This document shows, piece after piece, positions 1-10,471 of a stretch of 64,000 nt of DNA. Where the stretch lies: positions 1,612,001 through 1,676,000 of the forward strand of contig CAKJVC010000012.1 in assembly GCA_918026815.1 (NCBI GenBank). The letters run 5' to 3'. The notes below the pieces were generated by a model. It was given only the letters and a program-made list of their open reading frames with translations. It had not been told where the DNA came from and made no database searches. Made by a program: the position numbers and the translations under genes. The stretch comes from Chalara sp. BL73 (lineage: Eukaryota > Ascomycota > Leotiomycetes > Helotiales). Position 1 is the stretch's first letter. Each line of letters begins with the position of its first letter.

Positions 1-284
1 GATGTGGACGATATGATTAGCTTGCATAAGCGTGAGTGGGGACAGCCGGTTATCACGCATGGAGATTTAAGCAGCTTGAGCATTTTAGCTCGTGGAAGTG
101 ACATTGTTGGGCTGGTGGACTGGGAAACGGCAGGACGGTACCCGCCATATTGGGAGTACACTAGTGCCAGTCAGGTAAATCCAAGTAACACTTTCTGGCG
201 AGTTATATCAGTAGGTTTTTTGAGCCGTGGCTAGAGGCTTTAAAGATGGAAAAAACCAGACAACAGTGGTGGGAAGTGATCTAG
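1..284 (+). pseudogene. 3' end of an APH-family (kinase-like) gene, frameshifted
   Basis: The frame entering from the left edge reads an APH-type core: VITHGDLSSLSIL (phosphotransfer loop), then GLVDWETAGRYPPYWEY, which matches the fungal form of the Asp-containing metal-binding segment followed by Y-P-x-Y-W-E-Y. Near position 200 that frame runs to a stop at 232-234, while another frame continues the expected C-terminus (FFEPWLEALKMEKTRQQWW) to TAG at 282-284, so one base has been gained or lost. The catalytic loop lacks the usual Asn after HGD. The family phosphorylates small molecules in bacteria; fungal members are mostly uncharacterised. The 5' part lies outside the window. Very likely a pseudogene, although a sequencing error is possible. 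Confidence 0.7.
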
Positions 285-899
285 TTTGCTCGGCTAAAGT
301 ACGAAGTTCTATACAGCAGGATTTCTCTATTTCATTCCACCGTCTCCTCGCTTTCAATGACATCATATGTTGGACACTTCTGCGGGTTGTACTTCTCAGC
401 GGTGAAGTGGCCCTCGCTCTTTTTGTGCTCACAATACCACATTGCTATATCCCGTACCTAAACGGCGCTCACGTATCTTCCAGCCCAGACATCTTTGGTG
501 CTCCACCCCTTGCGAAAAAGCATATATAGAAGCGATCTTTATTTGGCGGCATATTAATCGGGTAGCAGAGAGTAGTGTGTAGGCTGCCAGGTATTGTTTA
601 TCGCTCCTGGGAAGTCAGACACTAGTAGAACATTAAAGATGTAGAAGGTGACAAACAAGTCGCGTTAAAGCTGGGAATATGCAGGAACATAGTGAAATGT
701 TAGTGGCTGGCATCTCCTGACCACCTAATATGCGCGCGGTTAACTCAGTTTCATTCGCAATAAGTGCAGGTCGGCGAAATGCTAACCACCTAGGATTGAT
801 TGGCGCTAAACGACCGTACGATGATGTAGCACCCTAGAAGTCCCCATCTTTTACAAACAGCCTTCTTGTGCTCTGACCCTTTTGTCAAGAATCGAATGA

Positions 900-1424
900 T
901 GGTACCCGGTAGGTAGGCGCGGCAGCCAGCTTCCGATTGTTTCCCGCGAAGAGAGGATGATGACTTCTTCCTTGAAAGTAGATGATTCATATTCATTTCC
1001 GGTATCCAGTGCTTCCTGTACCGGCTATCCTTTTCGAAGTCTTTGTTGAAATCTTTCCTAGTTTGATTCTTCCTGTCCTTGCGCTCGTTTTCGTTTTCGA
1101 TCCTTATCTCGAGAGGGGCAGTTAGATTCTGTGGAAACTTGACTTGAGTTAGCTTTGTAGCATAGCAGAATAAAAGTGACATGCCTCTTTGCCCGAGCGT
1201 TGCCGATTGTGGAGGTAATTGGGTGCTTTAGCTCATTATTCCTGTCTTCCGATACAGTTCGTTCCTGGTCGTCGTGTTTCTCTAGGCTTGCGCTCCTACG
1301 AGAAGGCAACCATGGTCGTCCCTTCTTAATACCTTGAGGTTGCTTCCCTATCAATAATCGGTCAAAGTAAGCAGCAACTGGGACGAATGACATACTTCGC
1401 CGGTTTGGCACTGGGGGTTGTCGC
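900..1424 (-). pseudogene. N-terminal fragment of a DUF7924-like gene
   Basis: On the minus strand this stretch repeats the 5' part of the full-length gene at 10472-12165, including its first intron boundary (a run like TTATTGATAG/GGAAGC), a block around EERTVS.DRN, and further on DFNKDFEKDSRYRKHWIPEM and RKKSSSSLRG. The copy lacks the basic segment and the whole conserved C-terminal domain, and frames change between blocks. It is a truncated paralog, probably left by a segmental duplication. Nothing suggests that it still makes a protein. Confidence 0.65.
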
Positions 1425-2316
1425 TAGACTTTTTGGTGTTTCGTTTTGTCGAATCAGATCTATAGCTTACCACTTGCTCTCCTTACGCGGCTCCTAAGAG
1501 CTGAGTCGTCATCATTCGTAATGACTTACGCACTCCTCTCGCATATAAGAAGAGATTGCTTCATATATGTAGAAAACTTCAAAGATCAATCAGTCGTTCA
1601 TTGCATACTTTATGAACTCCCTGAATCGATACAGCAGGAGAGCCATGCAAGCAACAGGAGGCAGAGTTTTATCAGAGACAAGCTGCACTAGTGGAGAGGT
1701 CCCGGAATTGGCGTGGTCCCTGGGCATTAGAATTCATGCGTGGGGGAGGTTACGCCAAGAGAGGACGGAGTGGTTTGCGTGATGGTGTGCTTATGAGTAC
1801 CCATGTATGGTTGGTGGCAAGTTGCAGAAGGATTTGGGTATACGACGGCTGACGTGATTCCTGCGTATCTCGAGACGGATGCAAAGGACATGATATCGCG
1901 GAAAGTTCGTTGTAGTAGTACTTAGCTCGCCCACTTCTCAGGTGTCCTCCGCGTGTAAGCTAATTCTTTGCCACACTCTACAAGCAGCAATACGCTCTAC
2001 CAAACGCTCTATATAATTCAATTGCACTGTTTCCAACTTCCCCCTCACAGGCCGAATGGCCACTCTTGGGTCACTGAATCAGAAGTGGTAGTTGGATTCG
2101 CGGCTTGCAGCATAGCATGGAAACTGAGGTTTGATTAAAGGTGCTCGTGATCACATAACTTCTTGCATCCAATGGTAAAGCAGAATGCCATTGATATTAC
2201 TTGTGTGGAGGTATAACTCACTAGCTGTATGCCAACGATTCGATTACTATTATTAGCCTCAATTCTTAGCCTGATTCCAATTTGAATCAACGACACTGAT
2301 ATGTCATTAACTCTTT
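1425..2316. other. Intergenic, no gene seen
   Basis: No frame in this stretch shows family similarity or a convincing exon structure. Short open frames on both strands look random. It separates the DUF7924 fragment from the kinase-like gene. Confidence 0.5.
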
Positions 2317-3309
2317 TCAACAAATATAATTTATTATTCTTTCCAAACCCTGCAAATCTCCCTCTGTCGTTTCTGCTTTCTCTTTATCAACCCAACCTTC
2401 CGTGAAACCACCTCCGAAGTCAATAATCCACGCATCCATGTTTGCATCAATCAACACGTTTGCCGCTTTTGCATCTCCCCAAACGATGCCAGCTTCGTGG
2501 AGATGCTTCAATGTGTCAGTGACTTGGTTTATCCAACGTTGTCGCAAAATTCTTGGCGTATCAACGCGAATAGCGGACTCTAACGTTCTCCTTCCGCTAT
2601 CTACATATGATAATAGCAATCCAAGGTACAAATCGTTGCTTTCGTTTTGAACAAGGCCGATAAAACGAGGAACACGTAAATTATTTCGTAGTCCTAGCTC
2701 AGTTACACGTTGGTAGGCGTTGAGTTCTCGAAGAGCGTCTCGCTTAACCCCAAGTGAAAATGATTTGAAATAACAAATCGTTGTTTGATTAACGAGCACT
2801 TTTCCAGGGAATTGAGTAAGCGCGTCTTTTGAGTCGTTATTGCATATCGATATTTCTGATAAACGAAACGATGGATATTGTAAAAGAAGTTCTGAGAAAT
2901 TTAACGTTATTCCTAATTGACACGGTTCAACGTTCTTTTCGTTATTTAGGCTAGCCGCCAGAATTCCGTCAACAACATTTAATTTGTAGTTGAAAGTAAT
3001 CGGGTTAAAGTAATCATATAAAGTAATTATAGGTCTACTCTCCGAAGCTGATTCTATCGATTCGAAGAGAGGCAATAGAGGTTTCAAAGCCCAATCGTAC
3101 AAGTCTTCCTCGGTAATGTCCAAGCTTTCAGCGTCGAGAGCCTCGAGGTATTGAAAATATTGTTCCTTGATATTTGGCGCATTCTCAAAGTTCTCAGGAG
3201 ACAAGTTGACGTTGATGCATGTTCCATTGCACATCACTTTTATGTCGGACTTTTTCGTTTTGTCATGAGTCCAAAATTCAATGACAGTGTAAAGAGGTCG
3301 GTGATTCAT
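2317..3309 (-). CDS. Fungal protein-kinase-like domain protein, single exon
   Basis: A 330-aa frame with no intron. The C-terminal half has a kinase-type core: LHEAGIVWGDAKAANVLI (catalytic loop, W replacing H in the HxD-like position, Asp and the later Asn kept), then AWIIDFGGGF (DFG), and EGDLQGLERI near the end. The first 170 residues match no domain I know, but the layout (variable N-terminus, short kinase-like C-lobe ending soon after DFG) is common for fungal orphan kinase-like proteins. The lobe after DFG is very short, so activity towards proteins is uncertain. The ATG at 3307-3309 opens the frame. The upstream neighbour is the Cys-rich gene on the same strand. Confidence 0.75.
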   Translation of the reverse strand: MNHRPLYTVIEFWTHDKTKKSDIKVMCNGTCINVNLSPENFENAPNIKEQYFQYLEALDAESLDITEEDLYDWALKPLLPLFESIESASESRPIITLYDYFNPITFNYKLNVVDGILAASLNNEKNVEPCQLGITLNFSELLLQYPSFRLSEISICNNDSKDALTQFPGKVLVNQTTICYFKSFSLGVKRDALRELNAYQRVTELGLRNNLRVPRFIGLVQNESNDLYLGLLLSYVDSGRRTLESAIRVDTPRILRQRWINQVTDTLKHLHEAGIVWGDAKAANVLIDANMDAWIIDFGGGFTEGWVDKEKAETTEGDLQGLERIINYIC

Positions 3310-3869
3310 CTTAAAAAAGATTTATGAAAGCATGCATTCCAGCTGTCCTAGACTTTACGTCAATATAGCAGCATTTTAATAAAAAAAGCTCCATAACCTA
3401 CCTTGATGATAAAAATAATCAAAGCTGTTGCCGATGCTTGCGTCCGATTGATGGGGCGACTATGGTGTTTAATTAGTGTGTTTGTTGTTCACTTGTGCGT
3501 CGCAAGGATAAAAAGAAAAAGAAGTTGAATTCAAAACACCCTCGAAATCTAGCCTAAATACGGCTGGTTAGTGGCACGTGACATTGAAATGTGTGAGTGC
3601 CTGAGGCATAACAGCCACACTGCCACAAGAAGCTGCCTACTACCAAACTTAAGCAATGTGATTTGCTCGGGTTATCCCGTCATGCAAAACCTTTCCGACC
3701 AAAACCCACGGTTTCAACCTTAAGAACAACTCGTCTTCTCAATAGCTAACTTCACTTTCCTACTTTCTCTTGATTAAGCCGTTTAACAATTCCTCCAAAG
3801 CTACCCTACATCAATTGACAGTCAGCGCATAAGTAGTGCTAATACCAAGAAGTAAACGAAAATACCTTA
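3310..3869. other. Intergenic between two minus-strand genes
   Basis: Probably holds the promoter of the kinase-like gene and the 3' UTR of the Cys-rich gene. I see no repeat or coding frame here. Confidence 0.4.
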
Positions 3870-4181
3870 CTAAGTGTATGAGCAACCAGTACAAACAAAA
3901 TGCGGGCACTGCATATTACCGCCGGGCGGCCCAAGACATCCTTCGTTCCGATTTCCTTGCTCTCCACATTGACAGCATGTCCAACCGTTGCTCCTTAGAC
4001 TAAGAAGGTAGCAGTCAGATCTACCACAAAGCCCGCTATCAACAACAGCTGTACTAGTTCTAACGCTACGGCACATCGAATACTTCCGGGTAGCGTTGTT
4101 CCAAGTTGCATCTGAGCAATAAATAGTCTCTGCATATTTTCTGTGGCCGCAAATAAATTGCCTGTATGACCGATTGCACAT
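3870..4181 (-). CDS. Small Cys-rich protein of a common fungal type
   Basis: A 103-aa protein starting MCNRSYRQFICGH and rich in Cys, in pairs and singles along its length; the C-terminal third has WTCCQCGEQGN followed by CPHFVCTGCSY. Many filamentous fungi encode small proteins that start with MC..Y..(Y/F).CGH and end with a W.C..C...N..C pattern, probably binding zinc; none has an assigned role that I know of. There is no hydrophobic signal peptide, so an intracellular protein is more likely than a secreted effector. Single exon as read. Confidence 0.6.
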   Translation of the reverse strand: MCNRSYRQFICGHRKYAETIYCSDATWNNATRKYSMCRSVRTSTAVVDSGLCGRSDCYLLSLRSNGWTCCQCGEQGNRNEGCLGPPGGNMQCPHFVCTGCSYT

Positions 4182-5116
4182 AGTCTAAGTTTAACCTAGA
4201 TGCCGTTTACTGCGCCGGGTATTGTAGTTCCCCAAACCAAAGTGCTAAGAGAAATATAATAAATATGAGCCGACCAAAGTCTCAGCGCATATCTAGATTC
4301 GCTTTTGGTTTTATTCGTAAGGATATTTGAGACGCGAGGTTGAATAGCGAATGGAGAAGACAAGTTCTACACACAGAAAAAAAAACAGTAGTTTGTATAG
4401 CCTAGTAACAGCAAGCTTAGAAGCCGCATTTAAAGCAGACAGCGCGCTGTTGCATAGATTTAGGTAGCAGTCTGTTGGTTAGAGCTTCGGCTGAATTTGG
4501 ATTTCTCTCCGCGGCATCAAAAATGGCTGCTTTAGTCGGCCTAAGCAACATCAATGGCATTATATTTCACCATTCTTGAAGGTAAGAAATTGTGTGCTAT
4601 GTCGATCAGACTTTATGAGCCGCATTGTGCCAATGCATAGTGGGGGCATGCAGGGTCTCCTACGACGGCGAATTCAGCCGTCCTTACTCGGTCTGGCAGA
4701 TGTGATTGGCATGGATCCGGCAGTGTTTACAACCCTGGGGTTGGTTAAGGTATGACTCACTGGCTTCCGTCCAACCAACAACGTTACTGCCAGCTAACTT
4801 GCTGCAACATAGTGAGCCAATCAAGTCTGCATATAGAATTTATTTACTTTCGAAAGTATACGAGGAGGCGGGGATTCTGCCAGGGACTCATTCTCGGCAT
4901 ACAAGAATGGTTAGCATTTAGAATTTCTACCTGAATCATCTCCAAATGCATCAATTATGAGCCAATCGTGAAATTATCTGAGTTAGCTCTGAGGATGGAT
5001 TCATGGTTTTTTATTGGCCGTTGCTATTCAAGCCGGCTCGAGCCGGCAATTAGTCAATTTAGGGTAGCTTGTAACCGAATCCCTGGCCGCGATAAGATAA
5101 AACAGGCGGTTGGCTG
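4182..5116. other. Intergenic, no gene seen
   Basis: No recognisable coding frame. A perfect palindrome GCCGGCTCGAGCCGGC lies at about 5032-5047. Confidence 0.4.
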
Positions 5117-5117
5117 T

Positions 5118-5384
5118 GGGAGAGAGTTGGGGATCTTGTTGGAAAGTGCTGCGCACTCAGAGGGTAATGGTTGGACGCGATTTCGATCACGAAAAAAGAC
5201 CGCTGTAGCGACAGGCCCAAGGACGATTCTAAGGGATCACACAATTGTGGGTCTTCTACCACCTATATATCTACCTGGCAATAGACCGTAGCTTAGAAGA
5301 ATCAATCAACGAATACCAGAACCACCCAAGCAAGAGCGTAGTCACAGCTACCACGCCTTTTGCTACGTGGTAGGTATTCCGACA
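5118..5384 (-). repeat. Dispersed LTR-like repeat, copy 1
   Basis: Nearly identical to 8393-8651. The end reads CTACGTGGTAGGTATTCCGACA, the inverse of a TGTCGGAATACC LTR start that is also seen at 13461-13616 and 31013-31183, so this is a copia-type LTR relative in minus orientation. No internal coding region is attached. Confidence 0.7.
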
Positions 5385-6364
5385 GAAATAATATCACTGC
5401 TTAAGCCCGAAATGGCGTAACATAAGCTTAGGTGTGCCTCCTTGGCCTGGCCTCCGTGCCCCAATCTGGATCAGGCTTACAACCCCTACCTACAGCGAGT
5501 GTTGAACGCTCTCCAATACAGGGATGACCTGAAGCGGTATTGATGCGAGATGGAGCTCGACAGACAATTGAATTCTTTTCATCCAAGCTCCTATTCAGTG
5601 ATCCCCTTAGTTCCACATGATTTCTTTTCTTACTTTTCTTTTCCACTTTCCTGGATAATTTTCATGGTTGCGTTAAAGGTCCTTCACGTTGGGCACCTTT
5701 TCGATCGTAGTAAGCAAAGTGAATTCCTTCATCTAAGTTGAGTAGGAGCTGAGAGTTCAGACTCGTTGTGGAATTATCTCACTGTTTATGGCAAGCAAGT
5801 TTAAGGAGCAGAGAATCGATGTCAATTCTGAATATCCAAGTGAGGGTGGCCATCTTGCACCTAACCAATTCCAAATGCGGCAATGCCAGATATATCCACA
5901 TAACATTTGGGCCGCCTTTTCATGTCCACCCAGAAGCTACATTTGCCGGCAAATCCGGTGAACAGCCCAGCGAGTGTAGGCTGTGCTTACTTCTTCTAGG
6001 GGTGTCAAGACGGATGGTTCCGATCCTATTGCCATCTGCATCATATGCGACAGCAGTGATGTGGTCTTTGGGTTCCCCAACGCTTTTGTGATCGCCCTCA
6101 CTATAATCACCGTTAGACGGAAGCCCAAAGAGTGAGGGTGTTTAGACAATACACCGGGAAATGAGCTTCTTGGTCTTTGGAGGCAAGGGCTTCGTGCTCT
6201 TTTCAACTGCCTCCCTGAAAGGAGGACCAAGCATTTCTTGCCAAGACTCACAAGCGAGTTAGCGCTTTAACGGATAAGATTGAACGCTCCCACATCAACC
6301 ATTGCCGCCTGTTACCGTCTAAGCTTTTGGCCATTCCTTCCAACGCGAGAAAGATAGTTCAATA
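5385..6364. other. Intergenic upstream of the four-exon kinase
   Basis: No supported gene. The last part should contain the promoter of the kinase starting at 6365. Open frames here do not resemble known families. Confidence 0.4.
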
Positions 6365-7507
6365 ATGGCTGCTAGTATCAAAATTGGCCAACGGCTTGAA
6401 GGAAAAGTCGGAAGTTATCTTGTTTCTGCGCAGGTCTCGAAAGACATCTGGACCGCCACGTGAGATCAACTTCACCCGACCCAGCCTTCGCCTATCTAAT
6501 TACTGCCAGGAAAAGCAACTCCCAAGCTGGAAAAATTATTGTCAAGACAGCTCCGCAGGGACGCCTCGAAAACGAGCGTGATGTTCTGAAGCATTTCCGC
6601 ACTTGCCCGTACATTCGCCAGCTGCTAGACGAAACCCAAAATCCTCCATCTTTGATTCTGCAACACTTGGACGACAACCTGCTACATGCATCAAACGTGA
6701 AGACTATAGAAAGTTCGGATGTGAAGTTTGTGGCAAAAAGAGTGCTCCAAGCAATTCAGGCTTTGCATGAAGATGGGTACACACATACTGGTATGTTCGC
6801 TGCGATTTTACATGCTACCTTATATCGGATCTCAATACTGTAACTAACACGTACTCGCAGACATCAAGCCGGACAATATTCTCCTCAATTATGGCACCGA
6901 ATCATCTCGCTTTGCCGATGTCCAACTGGCTGATTTCGGTGACGTTACTCGGATAGATCCCAAGAATTACCTCAAGGTCGGGATGGACGGACCGCATATG
7001 GGAGCTGCTATCTTTAGAAGCCCCGAGGCCATGATGCAGCTCAGATGGGGGCAGTCGACTGACATTTGGTCATTTGGCACGACGGTAAGTGATACGAGGC
7101 AGGTTTGAGACCGCATGTTCCGAATTGCGCTCACGTTTTCATAGCTTATAAGTCTCATTTGGGGTCTCAACTGGCACATGTTCAAGCCGGACCCCAAAGA
7201 CGCCACAGCTGGCGACGAAGAGTATCTGATCCACATCATCATAAGACAACTAGCTCACTTTGGTCCTGTTCCCAAGTCTTATATAGATCTCATTCCGAGA
7301 GAGGATGGTGACAGATGGTCAATTCTAGCCTCGGCCACTCAATACATCAAGGACAACCAGAAGCAAAGGCCGTTTAAACTAATCGAGGATGACTGTCTGA
7401 CAGAGGAGGACAGAGGGTTTCTGTTGAAGGTTATGAAGTTGGACCCGAGGGATCGTCCAACTGCGAGGCAGTTGTTACAGGATGAGTGGTTCAGTAGTGT
7501 GCCATAG
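6365..7507 (+). CDS. Protein kinase, four exons
   Basis: Model: join(6365..6459, 6510..6790, 6861..7084, 7145..7507), 320 aa. Introns of 50, 70 and 60 nt start GTGAGA, GTATGT and GTAAGT and end CAG, CAG and TAG; CTAAT or CTAAC branch sites lie in the first two. Splicing gives one uninterrupted frame. Kinase marks: IIVKTAP (VAIK-like Lys), GYTHTDIKPDNILLN (catalytic Asp, Lys, Asn), LADFGD (metal-binding Asp), RSPEAM (APE-like), STDIWSFGTT (subdomain IX) and RDRPTARQLL (subdomain XI). The glycine loop is weak (RLEGKVGSY). It belongs to a fungal orphan Ser/Thr kinase group that I cannot name. The first ATG of the frame is used as start. Confidence 0.85.
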
Positions 7508-7605
7508 GCGTTCATAGTATTCTTGTACGTCCAATTGACCATTAACCTTTCACTTGGTCATTGTTAGTACACATGTAATTAAAAGACACGTGGACCGCTA
7601 GTACA

Positions 7606-7680
7606 GGTGAGTTGTAGGTCCTTTCACGACCTACAGCCCCCCCCCCCCCCGGTGATAGACCGTAGCTTATAACCTGCCTC
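7606..7680. repeat. LTR fragment with a 14-C run
   Basis: Contains the short palindrome GTAGGTCC..GACCTAC and the tail ..GACCGTAGCTTA shared with the TGTCGGAAT LTR family, interrupted by 14 C at 7637-7650. Confidence 0.5.
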
Positions 7681-7942
7681 AGAGAGGAAGATACCTGAGG
7701 TAAAACAAGGTCACCAGCTGGGGCTGATTAGGATCGCTGTCGATACTTCCTCGTCGTCGCCGAAGGCGTCGCGAGGGGGTGGCCGACGTGGCCATTTCAG
7801 AACAGAGGATTCTGCTAGCGAAATGGGTACGAAAACCATCCGACTGTTCGGTTTTTTGCCTTGCAAACAAGCTCGTCATTGATTTTACGCTGTTAATGGC
7901 CTGAGCGGCAATGGCTGCTGTACCGGGCAGGGGGACACCTCT

Positions 7943-8229
7943 TGTCACGGCCCTGGCCTTACTAGGGCTTGGCTCCTGAAACCGCAGAGCTTGGTGGAGC
8001 TTGGCCCCTGCTACCACAGGGCTCGGCATCACAGAGCTTGGCGACCGACGCTACAGGGCTCCCTTACACTGGCCCCTGGCAAGCATCCTGTATATAAGGC
8101 ACTGCTCTCCCTCCCTTCTCCTGTCTGTAGCCCGTTCTCTTAGTTATAACAATTGATAGTTGTTCACACCTTTGAGTCCTTCTACCTAGATCCACGGATC
8201 GAGATCCCTGTTCAGCTTGAGTTGTTACA
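7943..8229 (+). repeat. Solo LTR of the gypsy element, with TSD
   Basis: A 287-bp sequence starting TGTCACGGCC and ending TTGTTACA, in the reverse sense to the LTR at 57632-57919. It is flanked by the 5-bp duplication CCTCT at 7938-7942 and 8230-8234, so it is a genuine insertion reduced to a solo LTR by recombination. Confidence 0.85.
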
Positions 8230-8392
8230 CCTCTGTGGCGCGGGCGGAGTTTTCACCTTTTTATCGGAGCCCGCGGAAGCGCGGCAAACGCTCTAGGAAG
8301 ACTCAACGTGTGGAAAGGGCCAAAGCATTTTGATAAAGAAAGGGAATTTGGGGTGGCGTACGCGCCGCGTGGGTAGGAGAGACTAGGAGAAA

Positions 8393-8651
8393 GTTGGGGA
8401 TCTTGTTGGAAAGTGCTGCGTGCTCAGAGGGTAATGGTTGGACGCGATTTCGATCACGAAAAAAGACCGCTGTAGCGACAGGCCCAAGGACGATTCTAAG
8501 GGATCACACAATTGTGGGTCTTCTACCATCTATATATCTACCTAGCAATAGGCCGTAGCTTAGGAGAATCAATCAACGAATGCCAGAACCACACAAGCAA
8601 GAGCGTAGTCACAGCTACCACGCCTTTTGCTACGTGGTAGGTACTCCGACA
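8393..8651 (-). repeat. Dispersed LTR-like repeat, copy 2
   Basis: Second copy of 5118-5384, with few differences. It ends ..GGTACTCCGACA and abuts the decayed gene at 8652-9410, so insertion here probably removed the 3' end of that gene. Confidence 0.7.
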
Positions 8652-9410
8652 GGTACATCAAGGCAGCTGGTCGGTGGGCTGTGTGGAACGGCCCCAAGAT
8701 GCGCAACAGCAACCAAAGCGGTAGTAAGAGGTGCGCGCCGATAATAAAAGTAGAAAGATCTAATTCCTTTGGTAGGATGAACTGAAGCTACATTTGCTGA
8801 AAGATTGCCATTATCCTGCGCACTAATCATTCCAACGACCGTTGAGGTCGACAATCCCATCTTTTTGACCAGCATACTATCCCGTAACTCTATATATATC
8901 TCCATACTTTGCCTCTGACGCGTCCAGCATGGAAGTGCCAACGTCTTTGAGGACGATTTCAACCATTTGCTTCAACGGTCTTTCGTGAAGAGTCTGAAGT
9001 CCGAGAACGCTTGCTAAAGCGCTCTTCTGAAGGTGCACGATCAGCTCCTGAAAGAAGGCGGGATCAGTGCCAGCCATATCGTTAGGTGGGCCTTCGCGGT
9101 ACTCATAGGCCACCAGGCGGTTGTCGGGGGATAGTATGAAGATGTGGCCATGAATATCTTCGGGATTGATATCCTGAATACTGGTTGGTTTGGTCCAGCG
9201 CCCTGACGGTTGTGCGAAGGTTGTTCCTTGCATAATCATGTCTCGTTAGAACTTGAGATGTCCATGAATAAAGTGCAGTCCGACCTTGCTCTGTGCGTTG
9301 TAGCGCGTGAAGAAGCTAGCGAGATTCTAAAGATGACGGTGTGGGACCTGAGGCTGGTCTCCGTCGTCAAGAAGTTGGTTATACCTTTTCCAGAACCGGT
9401 CAGTACGAGC
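8652..9410 (-). pseudogene. Decayed copy of a conserved fungal gene (HGHIF family)
   Basis: Reading the minus strand from about 9410, one frame gives DRFWKRYNQLLDDG and QVPHRHL, a stop, NLASFFTRYNAQSKVGLHF, a further stop, then QPSGRWTKPTSIQDINPED, HGHIFILS and YEYREGP. This follows a widespread but uncharacterised fungal family with the order FW.kY, RHLeNLASFF, IHGH, GRWtKPT, HGHIFvLS, YEYrEGP, LDAS. Another stop, TAG at 8877-8879, sits where RVTGW is expected, a Trp to TAG change. The copy ends in the LTR at 8651. Function unknown. Confidence 0.55.
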
Positions 9411-10471
9411 TTATCATATTACACAAAAATTTCACGCACGCGTTCGATGACTCTCTTAAATCACCGATCGTGGGAGCGATATGGAGTCCAGCAAGGGCTT
9501 GACGATTGAGAACGCTGCTATTCCTATGGGCATTTTGAGACGAGAATGCGGAAGAGGAATTCAGCAACGAGGAGATGATGTGATTGCTGAGAGGACAGCC
9601 AAGGTGAAGATGTCCTTAAATAATCATGTAGCACACCCCTCACTGACGGGTTCCCAGTCAGCTGCGCTATGCAGCTTGTCCGTGATGCAAAAACGCCCAA
9701 CATCTGCAGTAATCGGATGCCAATGCATGGCAGCTGAGGGGAATCCTTGCTTCTGCTCGTGGCCATGGCCCGGTGCGCGCTCACTGCAATGCAACGGAAT
9801 AGGATGAAGTGAATCAGCCAGCGCCGTACACCGCGGCTCGACCCCTCCTGCGGTACCTGCGGAAGGCATCCGTGAACTGTTAGGCGCGCCTGTTTCCTTT
9901 CGAGGTACATTCAGAATGGTAGCCAATCAGGCCAGGCTCGGCTCGGCTTTATTGAACGGGACTTTTGATTGGCATTTGAAAACAATGACAGGATGCAGTG
10001 CAGTTGATAACAATACAGGAGTGACTCACGACCTTGCCTGCCTAATCTTTTGTGCATGATGGGCAAACTTTCTGATGCATCGTTATCGTCCAACAGGCCG
10101 ACCCCGGAAAGCGCAGCGGCAAGTAATTGATGTCACACCTAACAATCTGCTCAGATTATTTGCTACGGACATATATCGCAACCTCGTGTTCAGTTCCTTC
10201 GGCAGTTCCATTGCATCATACAGCTCTCCTAAAATCCTTCATAGCAAACAGTGCGCCTCAAAATACTAACTTGTAACCGATGAGGCCATTCACAGATGTA
10301 ATTCTATATGCCGACCCCTTTTCCTTAGCCTTTGAATTCCCCCCCCCCCCCCCCACCGCCTCTCCCTCTCTCAATCCCTTGAGACAGGGAAGTATCTAGG
10401 CTAACGTCTCGCGAACCAACACGGCTTGATTGACTGTCAACTTCCTCCAGAAACGCGGCATCATGACTTGT
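9411..10471. other. Intergenic, no gene seen; 16-C run
   Basis: No frame with family similarity. A homopolymer of 16 C lies at 10339-10354. Confidence 0.45.

Noticed and set aside
4706..5291. Several plus-strand frames of 60-107 aa
   Set aside because: They run into the LTR-like repeat and show no protein-like conservation.
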